Shown: one piece after another, positions 30,489 to 39,024 of the stretch
Position numbering within the stretch: position 1 is the first letter of the stretch
Layout of the letters: every line of letters starts with the position of its first letter
NCBI RefSeq assembly: GCF_034555375.1
Contig: NZ_CP140706.1
Location: 1,107,001 to 1,171,000, forward strand
DNA: 64,000 nucleotides
Reading direction: 5' to 3'
Source: Pseudomonas sp. B33.4
GTDB lineage: Bacteria; Pseudomonadota; Gammaproteobacteria; Pseudomonadales; Pseudomonadaceae
Notes under the pieces: generated by a model
What the model saw: only the letters and a program-made list of their open reading frames with translations
What the model was told of the DNA's origin: nothing
The model's database searches: none
Position numbers and translations under genes: made by a program

Positions 30489-30977
30489 TCAGGAGGTCAA
30501 TACAGGTTCCTGTTCTGGGTAACGCGCAGCCATTAGCTGCTTGAGATCGTTACCTTGATTGACTGTCTGTACGTCGGCCAGCAAATGCGGATGGCGATCC
30601 AGTAGTTGCATCAAGGTGAGCAGCGGTTGAGGAGGAGAAAGCTCGCCCCGCTCGTAGCGTGAAAATGCATTGTGTCCTCCACCCGATAACAACTTCACCG
30701 CGTTCCTTTGTGTGAGATGAAGCTTAAGTCGGATGCGTTTCATCTCGGCGCCAATAAGTCGAAGGGAGTCTTCGAGCAAACGATCCCCGGCGTCCACGTA
30801 GCGTTCAGCGCTGTCGGTGTCCTTGTCAAAAATGATTTCACCGCACACCCTGCACTCCCAACCGGCAAGATTGTGCACGAGCCGCGAAAACTGTTTGTAA
30901 TTGACGGTGAGACTGCGACTTCGAAAATGACTCATTCCGTCTTCTGTGCCGCAACTGATGCACGGTCTTTTGCTCAT
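30489..30977 (-). CDS. mqsA: Antitoxin MqsA (zinc finger plus HTH)
   Basis: MqsA neutralises MqsR and represses the operon. The N-terminal zinc site uses C6/C9 and C42/C45 (CISC and CRVC), the MqsA arrangement. The C-terminal XRE-like helix-turn-helix ends with NAFSRYERGE, where N103 and R107 match the DNA-contacting residues of E. coli MqsA. At 162 residues it is about 30 longer than the E. coli protein. Its ATG overlaps the mqsR stop by 4 bp. Confidence 0.92.
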   Translation of the reverse strand: MSKRPCISCGTEDGMSHFRSRSLTVNYKQFSRLVHNLAGWECRVCGEIIFDKDTDSAERYVDAGDRLLEDSLRLIGAEMKRIRLKLHLTQRNAVKLLSGGGHNAFSRYERGELSPPQPLLTLMQLLDRHPHLLADVQTVNQGNDLKQLMAARYPEQEPVLTS

Positions 30978-31285
30978 GTGTTTTTCTCCTTGAAGGAGAT
31001 TACCGGGGGCCCACCGCTAGAGCAGTAAGTCACTTTGATGTAAATCTCCAAACCACGAAACGAGGTGTGATAAACGTCATGCCAGTTGCGATGGTTGGAG
31101 TAGGACGTCATGGATTTGTAAAGCATGCGCCGCTCAAGCGAGCAGACGATATGCATCATTGATTCATATGACATGCCCATTTCCCTGCCAGTCTCCAACG
31201 CGCGTCGGGTGAAGGCTTCTTTGCCGCGTCGCACGACATCCGCCTTGATCACCGCCAAGTCGTAATGGGGTGTGTTCTTCTCCAT
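30974..31285 (-). CDS. mqsR: mRNA interferase toxin MqsR
   Basis: MqsR is a RelE-fold, GCU-directed mRNA endoribonuclease linked to persistence and biofilm control. The 103-residue protein keeps the YKSMTSYSNHRNWHDVYH block and ends VISFKEKNT. K57 and Y82 match the E. coli catalytic residues K56 and Y81; the equivalent of Q68 is His69. It precedes mqsA, the toxin-first order characteristic of this system. Confidence 0.92.
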   Translation of the reverse strand: MEKNTPHYDLAVIKADVVRRGKEAFTRRALETGREMGMSYESMMHIVCSLERRMLYKSMTSYSNHRNWHDVYHTSFRGLEIYIKVTYCSSGGPPVISFKEKNT

Positions 31286-31308
31286 AAGAAACCAAAACCC
31301 TGTCCCTG

Positions 31309-31331
31309 AAATTACCCTTAAAGGGTAATTT
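31309..31331. promoter_or_regulatory. Candidate MqsA operator of mqsRA
   Basis: The 11-bp arms AAATTACCCTT and AAGGGTAATTT are perfectly inverted about one central A, 23 bp before the mqsR start. E. coli MqsA binds an AACCT/AGGTT palindrome at the same place, so a related autoregulatory site is likely. Confidence 0.7.
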
Positions 31332-31418
31332 TGACCAATCGAAAATGCCGCTCCATGTGTCTCCGATTGACCCTAGGTGGTTGCCGTCCTACACGGGTCT
31401 GACTAACATGTCAGAAAA

Positions 31419-31439
31419 TTCATCCTATGATTGGATGAA
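31419..31439. promoter_or_regulatory. Candidate operator of the FCD regulator gene
   Basis: TTCATCC and GGATGAA are perfect 7-bp arms with a 7-bp spacer, ending 12 bp before the regulator start. A second dyad, TCTGAC/GTCAGA (31398-31415), precedes it. Both are placed for autoregulation. Confidence 0.45.
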
Positions 31440-31451
31440 AGGGCGAATCCT

Positions 31452-32111
31452 ATGTCAGACATTTCTCCACTCATCAAACGATCCCTGGTCGATCAGGCCT
31501 TGGATCAGCTTCGTCAGCGCATCAACAGCGGTGCCTGGCAGGTTGGCGAGCGATTGCCGACCGAACCCGAGCTGTGCGCCGAACTGGGCATCAGCCGCAA
31601 CACCGTGCGCGAAGCCATGCGCGTGCTGGCGTTTTCCGGGTTGATCGAGATTCGCCAGGGCGACGGCAGTTACCTGCGCGCAGTGGTCGATCCGATGGAT
31701 ACCCTGAAAGCGCTATCGCAATGCTCGCTGGAACAGGCGCGGGAAACCCGGCACATCCTCGAAGTCGAGGCGATTGGTCTGGCAGCATTGCGCCGCACCG
31801 ACGAAGACCTCATCGCATTGCGTGAGGCACTCGGCACCAGCGGCAGCCACTATCACGGCGACCTCGACACCTACATCGCCTGCGATCTGGTGTTCCACCG
31901 CCGTTTGGTCGACGCCGCGCACAACCCGACCCTCAGCGAGCTGTATCGCTACTTTTCCAGCATCGTCGGCGCGCAATTGCGCCAGACCCTGAACATCGTC
32001 CCGCGCCGTCAGGAAGTGTTTGACCTGCACATCGAGTTGCTCGATGCGGTCGAACAACGCGACCCGGAACGGGCCAAAGCTATATCGAGGCAGTTGATCA
32101 ATGAACCTTGA
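31452..32111 (+). CDS. GntR/FCD-family transcriptional regulator
   Basis: The 219-residue protein has an N-terminal GntR winged helix (residues about 10-75, LPTEPELCAELGISRNTVRE and IRQGDGSYL) and a C-terminal FCD ligand domain (about 80-215). Likely metal ligands are in ACDLVFHRRLVDAAHNP. The ATG at 31452 follows GAAAGGG. Its end overlaps the next gene, an MFS transporter, by 11 bp, so it probably controls that exporter or importer, as NimR controls NimT in E. coli, though it is a different regulator family. Confidence 0.88.
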   Translation: MSDISPLIKRSLVDQALDQLRQRINSGAWQVGERLPTEPELCAELGISRNTVREAMRVLAFSGLIEIRQGDGSYLRAVVDPMDTLKALSQCSLEQARETRHILEVEAIGLAALRRTDEDLIALREALGTSGSHYHGDLDTYIACDLVFHRRLVDAAHNPTLSELYRYFSSIVGAQLRQTLNIVPRRQEVFDLHIELLDAVEQRDPERAKAISRQLINEP

Positions 32112-33405
32112 AACCGAGAAATCCATGTCCCGCAACGAGATATCCACACCCCCCAAGCGCACGGCAGAGCTTGAAGAACTGCTGATCGACGCCGAGGCCG
32201 ATGATGAGCAAGTGCAACAGAGCCATCCGCTGGTGCGCCGGCCGTGGTTGTTGTTGCTGGGCTTGATTCTGGTGGCGCTGAACCTGCGTCCGGCGCTGTC
32301 GAGCATGGCGCCGCTGCTCAGCGACGTCTCCAAAAGCCTTGGTTTATCGGCGGCTCAGGCTGGCCTGCTGACCACACTGCCGGTGCTGTGCCTCGGCTTG
32401 TTCGCCCCGCTGGCGCCGATTCTGGCGCGGCGCTTCGGTGCTGAACGAGTGGTATTGGGGATTCTGCTGACACTGGCCGGCGGGATTATTTTGCGCAGCA
32501 ACTTCGGCGAGATCGGCCTGTTCGCCGGCAGCGTATTGGGCGGCGCCAGCATCGGCATCATCGGTGTTCTGCTGCCGGGTATCGTCAAGCGAGATTTCGC
32601 TAAACATGCCGGCACCATGACCGGTGTCTACACCATGGCGTTGTGTCTGGGCGCGGCGATGGCAGCGGGTTCCAGCGTGCCGTTAAGCGAGCATTTTGGT
32701 GGCAGCTGGACGATCGGTCTGGGCTTTTGGGTCATCCCGGCGTTGGTGGCTGCGGTGTTCTGGTTGCCGCAAGTCGGGCAGAAACATGGCGCGCACAACG
32801 TCGCCTATCGCGTTCGCGGGCTGCTGCGTGATCCGCTGGCCTGGCAGGTGACGTTGTATATGGGCTTGCAATCGTCGCTGGCCTATATCGTCTTCGGCTG
32901 GTTGCCGTCGATTCTGATTGGTCGTGGACTGACGCCGACGCAGGCCGGTCTGGTGTTGTCGGGTTCGGTGATCATTCAGCTTGCCAGCTCGCTGGCTGCG
33001 CCGTGGCTGGCCACTCGCGGCAAGGATCAGCGACTGGCGATTGTGGTAGTGATGGCGCTGACCCTGGGCGGTTTGTTCGGTTGCTTGTATGCACCGATCG
33101 AAGGCCTGTGGGGCTGGGCGATTCTGCTGGGACTGGGGCAGGGTGGTACGTTCAGTCTGGCGTTGACGCTGATCGTGCTGCGTTCGCGGGATTCCCACGT
33201 CGCGGCGAACCTGTCGAGCATGTCTCAGGGTTTCGGTTACACCCTCGCGTCGATGGGGCCGTTCGCCGTCGGCGTGGTGCATGACTGGACCGGCGGCTGG
33301 AATGCCGTGGGCTGGATCTTCGGCATCATTGGCACCGGTGCGATCATCGCCGGCCTCGGCGCCGGGCGCGCGCTGTACGTGCAAGTGCAAAGCGAAAAAA
33401 TCTGA
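32101..33405 (+). CDS. MFS transporter of the CynX/NimT family
   Basis: The 434-residue protein has 12 predicted membrane spans with the family start LNLRPALSSMAPLL (about residues 60-73) and paired GxxxxR loops such as APILARRFGAERVV. It carries an unusual acidic N-terminal tail of about 45 residues before the first span. The frame starts at 32101 inside the regulator; a second ATG at 32125 would remove the overlap. Relatives move cyanate or export 2-nitroimidazole; the substrate here is unknown. Confidence 0.87.
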   Translation: MNLETEKSMSRNEISTPPKRTAELEELLIDAEADDEQVQQSHPLVRRPWLLLLGLILVALNLRPALSSMAPLLSDVSKSLGLSAAQAGLLTTLPVLCLGLFAPLAPILARRFGAERVVLGILLTLAGGIILRSNFGEIGLFAGSVLGGASIGIIGVLLPGIVKRDFAKHAGTMTGVYTMALCLGAAMAAGSSVPLSEHFGGSWTIGLGFWVIPALVAAVFWLPQVGQKHGAHNVAYRVRGLLRDPLAWQVTLYMGLQSSLAYIVFGWLPSILIGRGLTPTQAGLVLSGSVIIQLASSLAAPWLATRGKDQRLAIVVVMALTLGGLFGCLYAPIEGLWGWAILLGLGQGGTFSLALTLIVLRSRDSHVAANLSSMSQGFGYTLASMGPFAVGVVHDWTGGWNAVGWIFGIIGTGAIIAGLGAGRALYVQVQSEKI

Positions 33406-33439
33406 CGCGTAATCCTTTTTTGGGGTCAGTGATATCCAA

Positions 33440-33530
33440 TGTGGGAGCGAGCTTGCTCGCGAAGACGGTGGTTCAGGCACAGATCATGTTGAATGTGCCG
33501 TCCTCTTCGCGAGCAAGCTCGCTCCCACAG
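33440..33530. repeat. REP pair (GAGCGAGCTTGCTCGC variant)
   Basis: The inverted arms at 33440-33464 and 33505-33530 carry AGCTTGCTCGC in place of AGCCTGCTCGC. It lies downstream of the MFS gene. Confidence 0.9.
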
Positions 33531-33643
33531 TTTTTGGTGCGCCTTTAAGATCTTGCGTGGTATTCGGTGTGCGAATGCCGATAGTGTTTCTGCGCATTGC
33601 AGATTATCGTGCTGGCAATCTGTACCTATCTTGGAGATTGCCC

Positions 33644-34114
33644 ATGAGTGAAGCCCACGCCGCGTTGATCAGCCGCTTCTACCAGGCCTTCCAGCGCCTG
33701 GATGCCGAAGCCATGGCCGCCTGCTACACCGATGACGTAGTGTTCAGCGACCCGGCCTTCGGCGAACTGCGCAGGCGCGATGCCGGCGACATGTGGCGCA
33801 TGCTCACCACTCGGGCCAAGGATTTCTCGCTGACCTTCGACAACGTCCGCGCCGATGAGCGCAGCGGCGGCGCGCATTGGGTCGCGACCTACCTGTTCAG
33901 CCAGACCGGCAACGTCGTGGTCAACGATATCCAGGCCCGCTTCGTCTTTCGTGACGGCAAGATCTGCGAGCACCACGATCACTTCGACCTGTGGCGCTGG
34001 TCGCGTCAGGCACTTGGTTTCAAAGGCCTGCTGCTGGGCTGGACCCCGTTAGTACGCAACGCCGTGCGTGCACAGGCATTGAAGGGACTGAAGGCATTTC
34101 AGGCCGGTCGCTGA
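33644..34114 (+). CDS. SnoaL/NTF2-like domain protein
   Basis: The 156-residue protein has an NTF2-like fold of the SnoaL_2 type: ISRFYQAFQRLDAEAMAACY, then FSDPAFGEL, and a late DGKICEHHDHFDLWRW strand. Such proteins include isomerases, hydratases and binding proteins, and no specific activity can be read from the sequence. The start at 33644 has TTGGAG 7 nt upstream. It is 39 bp upstream of a GIY-YIG protein on the same strand. Confidence 0.8.
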   Translation: MSEAHAALISRFYQAFQRLDAEAMAACYTDDVVFSDPAFGELRRRDAGDMWRMLTTRAKDFSLTFDNVRADERSGGAHWVATYLFSQTGNVVVNDIQARFVFRDGKICEHHDHFDLWRWSRQALGFKGLLLGWTPLVRNAVRAQALKGLKAFQAGR

Positions 34115-34153
34115 TAAGATCGCCGCCTGCTTCCTACACGTCTTGATCCCGAA

Positions 34154-34456
34154 GTGACCAGCCTTAGCGAAAAATCTGTCGATGTGGCCGAACCGGTGAG
34201 CAAATCCTGGTTCGTCTATCTCGTTCGCGCCGCCAATGGCTCGCTGTACTGCGGGATCAGCGACGACCCGGTGCGCCGTTTTGCCAAGCATCAAAGCGGC
34301 AAAGGCGCACGGTTCTTCCTCTCCAGCCCGGCGATGGCGCTGGTCTATACCGAGCTATGCCGCGACAAGAGCGATGCGCTGCGCCAGGAACGTTTGATCA
34401 AAAAGCTCAGGAAGAGCGCCAAGGAATGTCTGGTCGCGTCTTATCAATCTGACTGA
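34154..34456 (+). CDS. GIY-YIG endonuclease-like protein (YhbQ/UPF0213 type)
   Basis: The 100-residue protein contains the GIY-YIG signature as [17 protein letters not shown] (residues about 20-36), an Arg in [10 protein letters not shown] and Lys-rich [11 protein letters not shown]. This is the minimal single-domain form; YhbQ-like proteins nick or bind damaged DNA, but their role is not settled. The start is a GTG with no strong ribosome site; later starts are possible. Confidence 0.85.
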   Translation: MTSLSEKSVDVAEPVSKSWFVYLVRAANGSLYCGISDDPVRRFAKHQSGKGARFFLSSPAMALVYTELCRDKSDALRQERLIKKLRKSAKECLVASYQSD

Positions 34457-34540
34457 TCAGTTCCCATCAGGCAGATCTGTAGGCTGCTAAGCAAATGCAC
34501 GCTAAGCTGCCGGCTCACTATCTGAGCGGCGGAGCCGAGC

Positions 34541-35476
34541 ATGTCCGAGTTGATTCTGCATCATTACCCGACCTCTCCATTTGCCGAGAAGGCCCGTCTG
34601 CTGCTGGGCTTCAAAGGCTTGTCGTGGCGCTCGGTGCATATTTCGCCGGTGATGCCGAAACCGGATCTGACCGCGCTCACTGGCGGCTATCGCAAGACCC
34701 CGGTGTTGCAGATTGGCGCTGATATCTATTGCGACACTTCCTTGATCGCGCGGCGCCTGGAGCAGGAAAAAGCCCTGCCGGCGTTCTACCCGGAAGGGCA
34801 GGAATTCACTGCCGCCAGTTTTGCTACATGGGCTGACTCGGTGGTCTTTCAACATGCGGTGAGTCTGGTGTTCCAGCCGGAGTCGGTGGCGGTGCGCTTC
34901 GCCAAGTTGCCGCCGGAAGCGATCAAAGCGTTTATTGCCGACCGCGCCGGTCTGTTCTCGGGCGGCAGTGCCACACGTCTGTCCGCCGAACAGGCCAAGC
35001 ATCAATGGCCGACGATCATGGCGCGTCTGGAGCAGCAGTTGCAGCGCGAGCAGGGCGATTTCCTGTTTGGCGAACCGTCGATTGCCGACTTTGCGCTGGC
35101 GCATCCCATGTGGTTCCTGAAAGCAACTCATGTCACGGCACCGCTGGTGGATGAGTATCCGGCTGTTGCGGCCTGGTTGGGCCGAGTGCTCGGTTTTGGG
35201 CATGGCGCAGCCAGTGCGATGACGTCGGAAGAGGCGCTTGAGGTTGCACGCAACGCGACGCCGGCGGCATTGCCGGATGAGCAGTTTGTTGAACCCAATG
35301 GCTTCAAGGCTGGCCAGCAGGTGGCAATCTCGGCGACGGATTACGGGGTTGATCCGGTGGTGGGTGAGTTGCTGTTTGCTGGCAGTGAAGAGTTGATCAT
35401 TCGTCGCGAAGACGAACGTGGCGGTGTGGTGCATGTGCACTTCCCGCGATTCGGCTTCCGCATCGAAGCCAGATAA
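34541..35476 (+). CDS. Glutathione S-transferase family protein
   Basis: The 311-residue protein starts with a GST thioredoxin fold (ILHHYPTSPFAEKARLLLGF, then GGYRKTPVLQIGADIYCDTS with the cis-Pro and glutathione-binding region). An all-helical C-terminal domain follows (about residues 90-225). It is about 80 residues longer than classical GSTs because of an extra beta-rich tail (about residues 235-311). The substrate is unknown. Confidence 0.87.
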   Translation: MSELILHHYPTSPFAEKARLLLGFKGLSWRSVHISPVMPKPDLTALTGGYRKTPVLQIGADIYCDTSLIARRLEQEKALPAFYPEGQEFTAASFATWADSVVFQHAVSLVFQPESVAVRFAKLPPEAIKAFIADRAGLFSGGSATRLSAEQAKHQWPTIMARLEQQLQREQGDFLFGEPSIADFALAHPMWFLKATHVTAPLVDEYPAVAAWLGRVLGFGHGAASAMTSEEALEVARNATPAALPDEQFVEPNGFKAGQQVAISATDYGVDPVVGELLFAGSEELIIRREDERGGVVHVHFPRFGFRIEAR

Positions 35477-35480
35477 AAGC

Positions 35481-35550
35481 AAAAGATCGCAGCCTGCGGC
35501 AACTCCTACACAAATCTCATGTAGGAGCTGCCGCAGGCTGCGATCTTTTG
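35481..35550. repeat. REP pair (GTAGGAGCTGCCGCAGGCTG family)
   Basis: The outward-facing arms (35481-35510 and 35520-35550) are nearly perfect inverse copies with a short 9-bp spacer, between convergent GST and glutaredoxin genes. Confidence 0.88.
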
Positions 35551-35559
35551 ATCTTGCTG

Positions 35560-35910
35560 CTATTTCAGAGCGGCGAGAATCTCGTCCGGGTCAAACCCGC
35601 GAATCAACGTACCGTTAACGTCAATCAACGGAATCCCGCGTCCGCCCAATGCCTCATACGCCTTGCGCGCCTCGGCATCCTTCTCGATATCGAATTCCTT
35701 GAACGGAATCCCTTTGCTGTCGAGAAAGCGTTTGGTCTGCTTGCAGTAGCCACACCAGTCGGTGGCGTAGAGCACGACATTAGCCTGCGCGCGCGTCTGC
35801 TCGGCAACCATCTGCGACGGGTTGAACACCCGCTCGATCTTGCCCCAGTTCTGATAAACCACGACCACCAGCAGAACCAGCGCAACCTTCTTCAGCACAT
35901 TGCCGAGCAT
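35560..35910 (-). CDS. Membrane-anchored glutaredoxin-like protein
   Basis: The 116-residue protein has an N-terminal transmembrane anchor (VALVLLVVVVYQNW, residues about 9-22) and a glutaredoxin domain with the redox pair C53 and C56 in DWCGYCKQTK. A GIPLIDV cis-Pro loop follows. The domain faces either side of the membrane depending on topology, which I cannot decide. Its ATG overlaps the yejK stop (TGATG), so the two are co-translated. Confidence 0.88.
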   Translation of the reverse strand: MLGNVLKKVALVLLVVVVYQNWGKIERVFNPSQMVAEQTRAQANVVLYATDWCGYCKQTKRFLDSKGIPFKEFDIEKDAEARKAYEALGGRGIPLIDVNGTLIRGFDPDEILAALK

Positions 35911-36914
35911 CAGTTACGGCGCTTCAGCTGATCGGTGAGCGACGTTGGCAGGCCTTTGATCACCAGAGTGCCAGCCTCTTCGTCATACTCGATCTTCGAG
36001 CCCAGCAGATGTGCTTCGAAGCTGATCGACAGGCCTTCGGCGCGGCCGGTGAAGCGGCGGAATTGATTCAAGGTGCGTTTGTCCGCCGGAATTTCTGGCG
36101 ACAGGCCGTAATCCTTGTTGCGAATGTGATCGTAGAAGGCCTTCGGGCGCTCCTCGTCGATCAGCTCGGAGAGCTCTTCCAGGCCCATCGGCTCGCCAAG
36201 TTTGGCCTGGCTGCTGGCGTAATCGACCAGGGTTTTGGTCTTCTCGCGGGCGGAGTCTTCCGGCAGGTCTTCGCTCTCGACGAAGTCACTGAAGGCCTTG
36301 AGCAGGGTGCGTGTCTCGCCCGGGCCGTCGACGCCTTCCTGGCAGCCGATAAAGTCGCGGAAGTATTCCGAAACCTTCTTGCCGTTCTTGCCCTTGATAA
36401 ACGAGATGTACTGCTTGGACTGCTTGTTGTTCTGCCACTCGGAAACGTTGATCCGTGCCGCCAGGTGCAATTGGCCGAGGTCGAGGTGGCGCGACGGGGT
36501 CACGTCCAGCTCGTCGGTCACCGCCACGCCTTCGCTGTGGTGCAGCAGGGCGATAGCCAGGTAATCGGTCATGCCTTGCTGATAGTGGGCGAATAGCACG
36601 TGGCCGCCGACTGACAGGTTCGACTCTTCCATGAGCTTCTGCAGGTGCTCGACCGCGACTTTGCTGAACGCGGTGAAGTCCTTGCCGCCTTCCATGTATT
36701 CCTTCAGCCAGCCGCTGAACGGGAACGCACCGGATTCCGGGTGGAACAGGCCCCAGGCTTTGCCCTGTTTGGCGTTATAGCTCTCGTTGAGGTCGGCGAG
36801 CATGTTCTCGATGGCTGCAGACTCGGCCAGTTCCGTGTCACGGGCGTGCAGAACTGCGGGCGTGCCGTCGGGTTTTTTGTCGATCAGGTGGACGATGCAA
36901 TGACGGATCGGCAT
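35910..36914 (-). CDS. yejK: Nucleoid-associated protein YejK (NdpA)
   Basis: YejK binds the nucleoid and, in enterobacteria, interacts with topoisomerase IV. The 334-residue protein starts [20 protein letters not shown]. It contains [22 protein letters not shown] and [22 protein letters not shown], the NA37 family blocks. The ATG at 36914 fits the family start; the open frame extends to 36983 without similarity. It is divergent from hupB, another nucleoid gene. Confidence 0.93.
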   Translation of the reverse strand: MPIRHCIVHLIDKKPDGTPAVLHARDTELAESAAIENMLADLNESYNAKQGKAWGLFHPESGAFPFSGWLKEYMEGGKDFTAFSKVAVEHLQKLMEESNLSVGGHVLFAHYQQGMTDYLAIALLHHSEGVAVTDELDVTPSRHLDLGQLHLAARINVSEWQNNKQSKQYISFIKGKNGKKVSEYFRDFIGCQEGVDGPGETRTLLKAFSDFVESEDLPEDSAREKTKTLVDYASSQAKLGEPMGLEELSELIDEERPKAFYDHIRNKDYGLSPEIPADKRTLNQFRRFTGRAEGLSISFEAHLLGSKIEYDEEAGTLVIKGLPTSLTDQLKRRN

Positions 36915-37309
36915 GGGCTTCTCGGCTGTTGGAAGGGAGGAGGGCAGGCTCCCCCGAAAAAGCGCCCAGTGTACCGCAACCACTGGTTTTGGCGCGGGTT
37001 GTAGGGCAAAACCGGGGCGCGCACTGGCGCTTATGCAGTTTTTTACCGATTTAGCGCAATAAAGCTGACCAAATGGGTAGCTAGAGGCGGATATTTCCCC
37101 GGCTCTGTGCTAGTTTTGCCCGGTCTTACGCGAAGTCACTGCGTTAAGCGTGCAATCAGCATTTGTCAGGTCGAACCAAACCCTGATTTCGGTATCTATA
37201 ACCCGACTCGTCGTGGTTATCGCCGAGGGTGCCAGATCCAGAAGATCGGGCTCGATGGCTGACACTGCACTCTGCAATCCATATGAATTTGATAGGGAAG
37301 GAACACTAC
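36915..37309. other. Divergent intergenic region between yejK and hupB
   Basis: This 395-bp stretch separates two divergent nucleoid-protein genes. I see no gene, repeat or convincing consensus promoter. The strong hupB ribosome site AAGGA lies just before 37310. Confidence 0.6.
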
Positions 37310-37591
37310 ATGGCTCTTACTAAAGACCAACTGATCGCCGACATCGCTGAAGCTATCGACGCGCCGAAAACCACCGCGCGTAACGCTCTGGACCAACTGG
37401 GCCAAATCGTTGCCGATCAGCTGGAAAACGGCGGCGAAATCACCTTGCCAGGTATCGGCAAGCTGAAAGTGACCGAGCGTCCTGCCCGCACTGGCCGTAA
37501 CCCTTCGACTGGCGCTGCCATCGAAATCCCTGCAAAGAAAGTGATCAAGCTGGTTGTGGCCAAAGGCCTGACCGACGCTGTGAACAAGTAA
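37310..37591 (+). CDS. hupB: DNA-binding protein HU
   Basis: HU bends DNA and compacts the nucleoid. The 93-residue protein has the HU fold with GEITLPGIGKLKV and the DNA-intercalating arm TGRNPSTG, whose Pro65 kinks DNA. The start at 37310 has AAGGAACACTAC just upstream. A very strong terminator follows, consistent with a highly expressed single gene. Confidence 0.95.
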   Translation: MALTKDQLIADIAEAIDAPKTTARNALDQLGQIVADQLENGGEITLPGIGKLKVTERPARTGRNPSTGAAIEIPAKKVIKLVVAKGLTDAVNK

Positions 37592-37602
37592 GACGCAGCG
37601 AT

Positions 37603-37643
37603 AAAAAAACCGTGCTCCGGAGCGATCCGGGCACGGTTTTTTT
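37603..37643 (+). terminator. Terminator of hupB
   Basis: ACCGTGC and GCACGGT form a stem within A7 and T7 runs, beginning 12 bp after the hupB stop. Confidence 0.92.
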
Positions 37644-37676
37644 GTGTCTGCGATTTGGCGAGGAATCACGCCGCCC

Positions 37677-37769
37677 TGTAGGAGCTGACGAGTGAAGCGA
37701 GGCTGCGATCTTTTGATCTTGTTCTTCAGGATCAGGATCAAAAGATCGCAGCGTGCCGCAGCTCCTACA
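37677..37769. repeat. REP pair (GTAGGAGCTG family), divergent copy
   Basis: The arms begin TGTAGGAGCTGACGAGTGAA at 37677 and end GCAGCTCCTACA near 37769, 4 bp from the rlmF stop. The inner sequence is more diverged than in other copies. Confidence 0.8.
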
Positions 37770-37772
37770 TAA

Positions 37773-38792
37773 TCAGCGGACCCAGCGCTCGCGGCGCCAG
37801 ATTTGCTGCTCGGATTTGGTCTGGAACGTCCAGGCGACGAAACGGCTTTGCTTCTGGCCCTGAGACATCTCGACGACCTGGCTTTCCAGCACGCCGGCCT
37901 TTTTCAGCGCGGTTTCGATGGCCGGCAGGTTCGACGCTTTCGACACCAAGGTGCTGAACCACAGCACTTTGTGCTGGAAGTTCGCGCTCTCGGCGATCAG
38001 TTGCGTCACGAAGCGCGCTTCACCGCCCTCGCACCACAGCTCAGCCGATTGCCCGCCGAAGTTCAACACCGGCAGTTTGCGTTTCGGGTCGGCCTTGCCC
38101 AGTGCGCGCCATTTGCGCTCGCTGCCCTTGGTCGCTTCGTCCATCGAAGCGTGGAACGGCGGGTTGCACATGGTCAGGTCAAAGCGCTCACCCGGCTCCA
38201 GCAAGCCGATCAGGATGTGCTTGCGGTTTTCCTGCTGGCGCAGCTGGATAACCTTGTTCAGATCGTTGGACTGAACGATTGCTCGCGCGGCAGCCACTGC
38301 GGTCGGATCGATCTCCGAGCCGAGGAAGTGCCAGCGGTATTCACTATTACCGATCAGCGGATAAACGCAGTTGGCGCCCATGCCGATGTCCAGCACGTTG
38401 ACGATCGCGCCGCGCGGGACCTTGCCGTCATTCATGCTCGCCAGCAAATCGGCAAGGAAATGCACGTAATCGGCACGGCCCGGCACCGGTGGGCAGAGGT
38501 AATCCGCCGGGATGTCCCAATGCTGGATCCCATAAAACGATTTGAGCAGCGCCCGGTTGAACACGCGCACCGCATCGGGGCTGGCGAAGTCGATGCTTTC
38601 CTTGCCGTACGGGTTGGTGATCACAAACTTCGCCAGTTCCGGCGTGGTCTTGATCAGCGCCGGGAAGTCGTAACGACCCTGATGGCGATTGCGCGGGTGC
38701 AGGCTGGCCTTTTCACGCGGCTCGACAGTCTTGGCCGGGGTCGCGGAGTCAGGCTTCTTGCGCGCAGGTTTGGGTGTGCGGGGGGCGTTCAT
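37773..38792 (-). CDS. rlmF: 23S rRNA (adenine(1618)-N6)-methyltransferase RlmF
   Basis: RlmF methylates A1618 of 23S rRNA. The 339-residue protein has a basic N-terminal tail, then [16 protein letters not shown], the SAM motif [13 protein letters not shown] (residues about 133-145), LGSEIDP, and the N6-adenine catalytic motif NPPF at 210-213. The start at 38792 fits the family; the upstream frame lacks similarity. Confidence 0.95.
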   Translation of the reverse strand: MNAPRTPKPARKKPDSATPAKTVEPREKASLHPRNRHQGRYDFPALIKTTPELAKFVITNPYGKESIDFASPDAVRVFNRALLKSFYGIQHWDIPADYLCPPVPGRADYVHFLADLLASMNDGKVPRGAIVNVLDIGMGANCVYPLIGNSEYRWHFLGSEIDPTAVAAARAIVQSNDLNKVIQLRQQENRKHILIGLLEPGERFDLTMCNPPFHASMDEATKGSERKWRALGKADPKRKLPVLNFGGQSAELWCEGGEARFVTQLIAESANFQHKVLWFSTLVSKASNLPAIETALKKAGVLESQVVEMSQGQKQSRFVAWTFQTKSEQQIWRRERWVR

Positions 38793-38863
38793 GGGCGTGG
38801 TCGATTCGGGTATGGCTGAAAGTGGCGGGTATTGTCCCACATCTAAAGGCAACACCGTTCAAA

Positions 38864-38955
38864 CTGTGGGAGCGAGCCTGCTCGCGAAGGCGGTTTTACA
38901 TCCGGCAGATTTGTTGACTGACACACCGCTTTCGCGAGCAGGCTCGCTCCCACAG
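38864..38955. repeat. REP pair (GAGCGAGCCTGCTCGC family)
   Basis: The inverted arms at 38864-38888 and 38930-38955 lie between rlmF and the valS terminator. Confidence 0.9.
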
Positions 38956-38977
38956 GGGATTTTGGGGAATTGAAAAT

Positions 38978-39010
38978 AAAAAAGGGAGACCACTCGGGCC
39001 TCCCTTTTTC
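38978..39010 (-). terminator. Terminator of valS
   Basis: AAAGGGAG and CTCCCTTT form a stem with an 11-nt loop. On the minus strand a U-rich tract follows, 14 bp after the valS stop. Confidence 0.8.
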
Positions 39011-39024
39011 ATTGCGATTTGCCG

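Noticed and set aside
30489..31285. The mqsRA pair considered as a novel defence system
   Set aside because: Both proteins match the known MqsR and MqsA families in motif and order.
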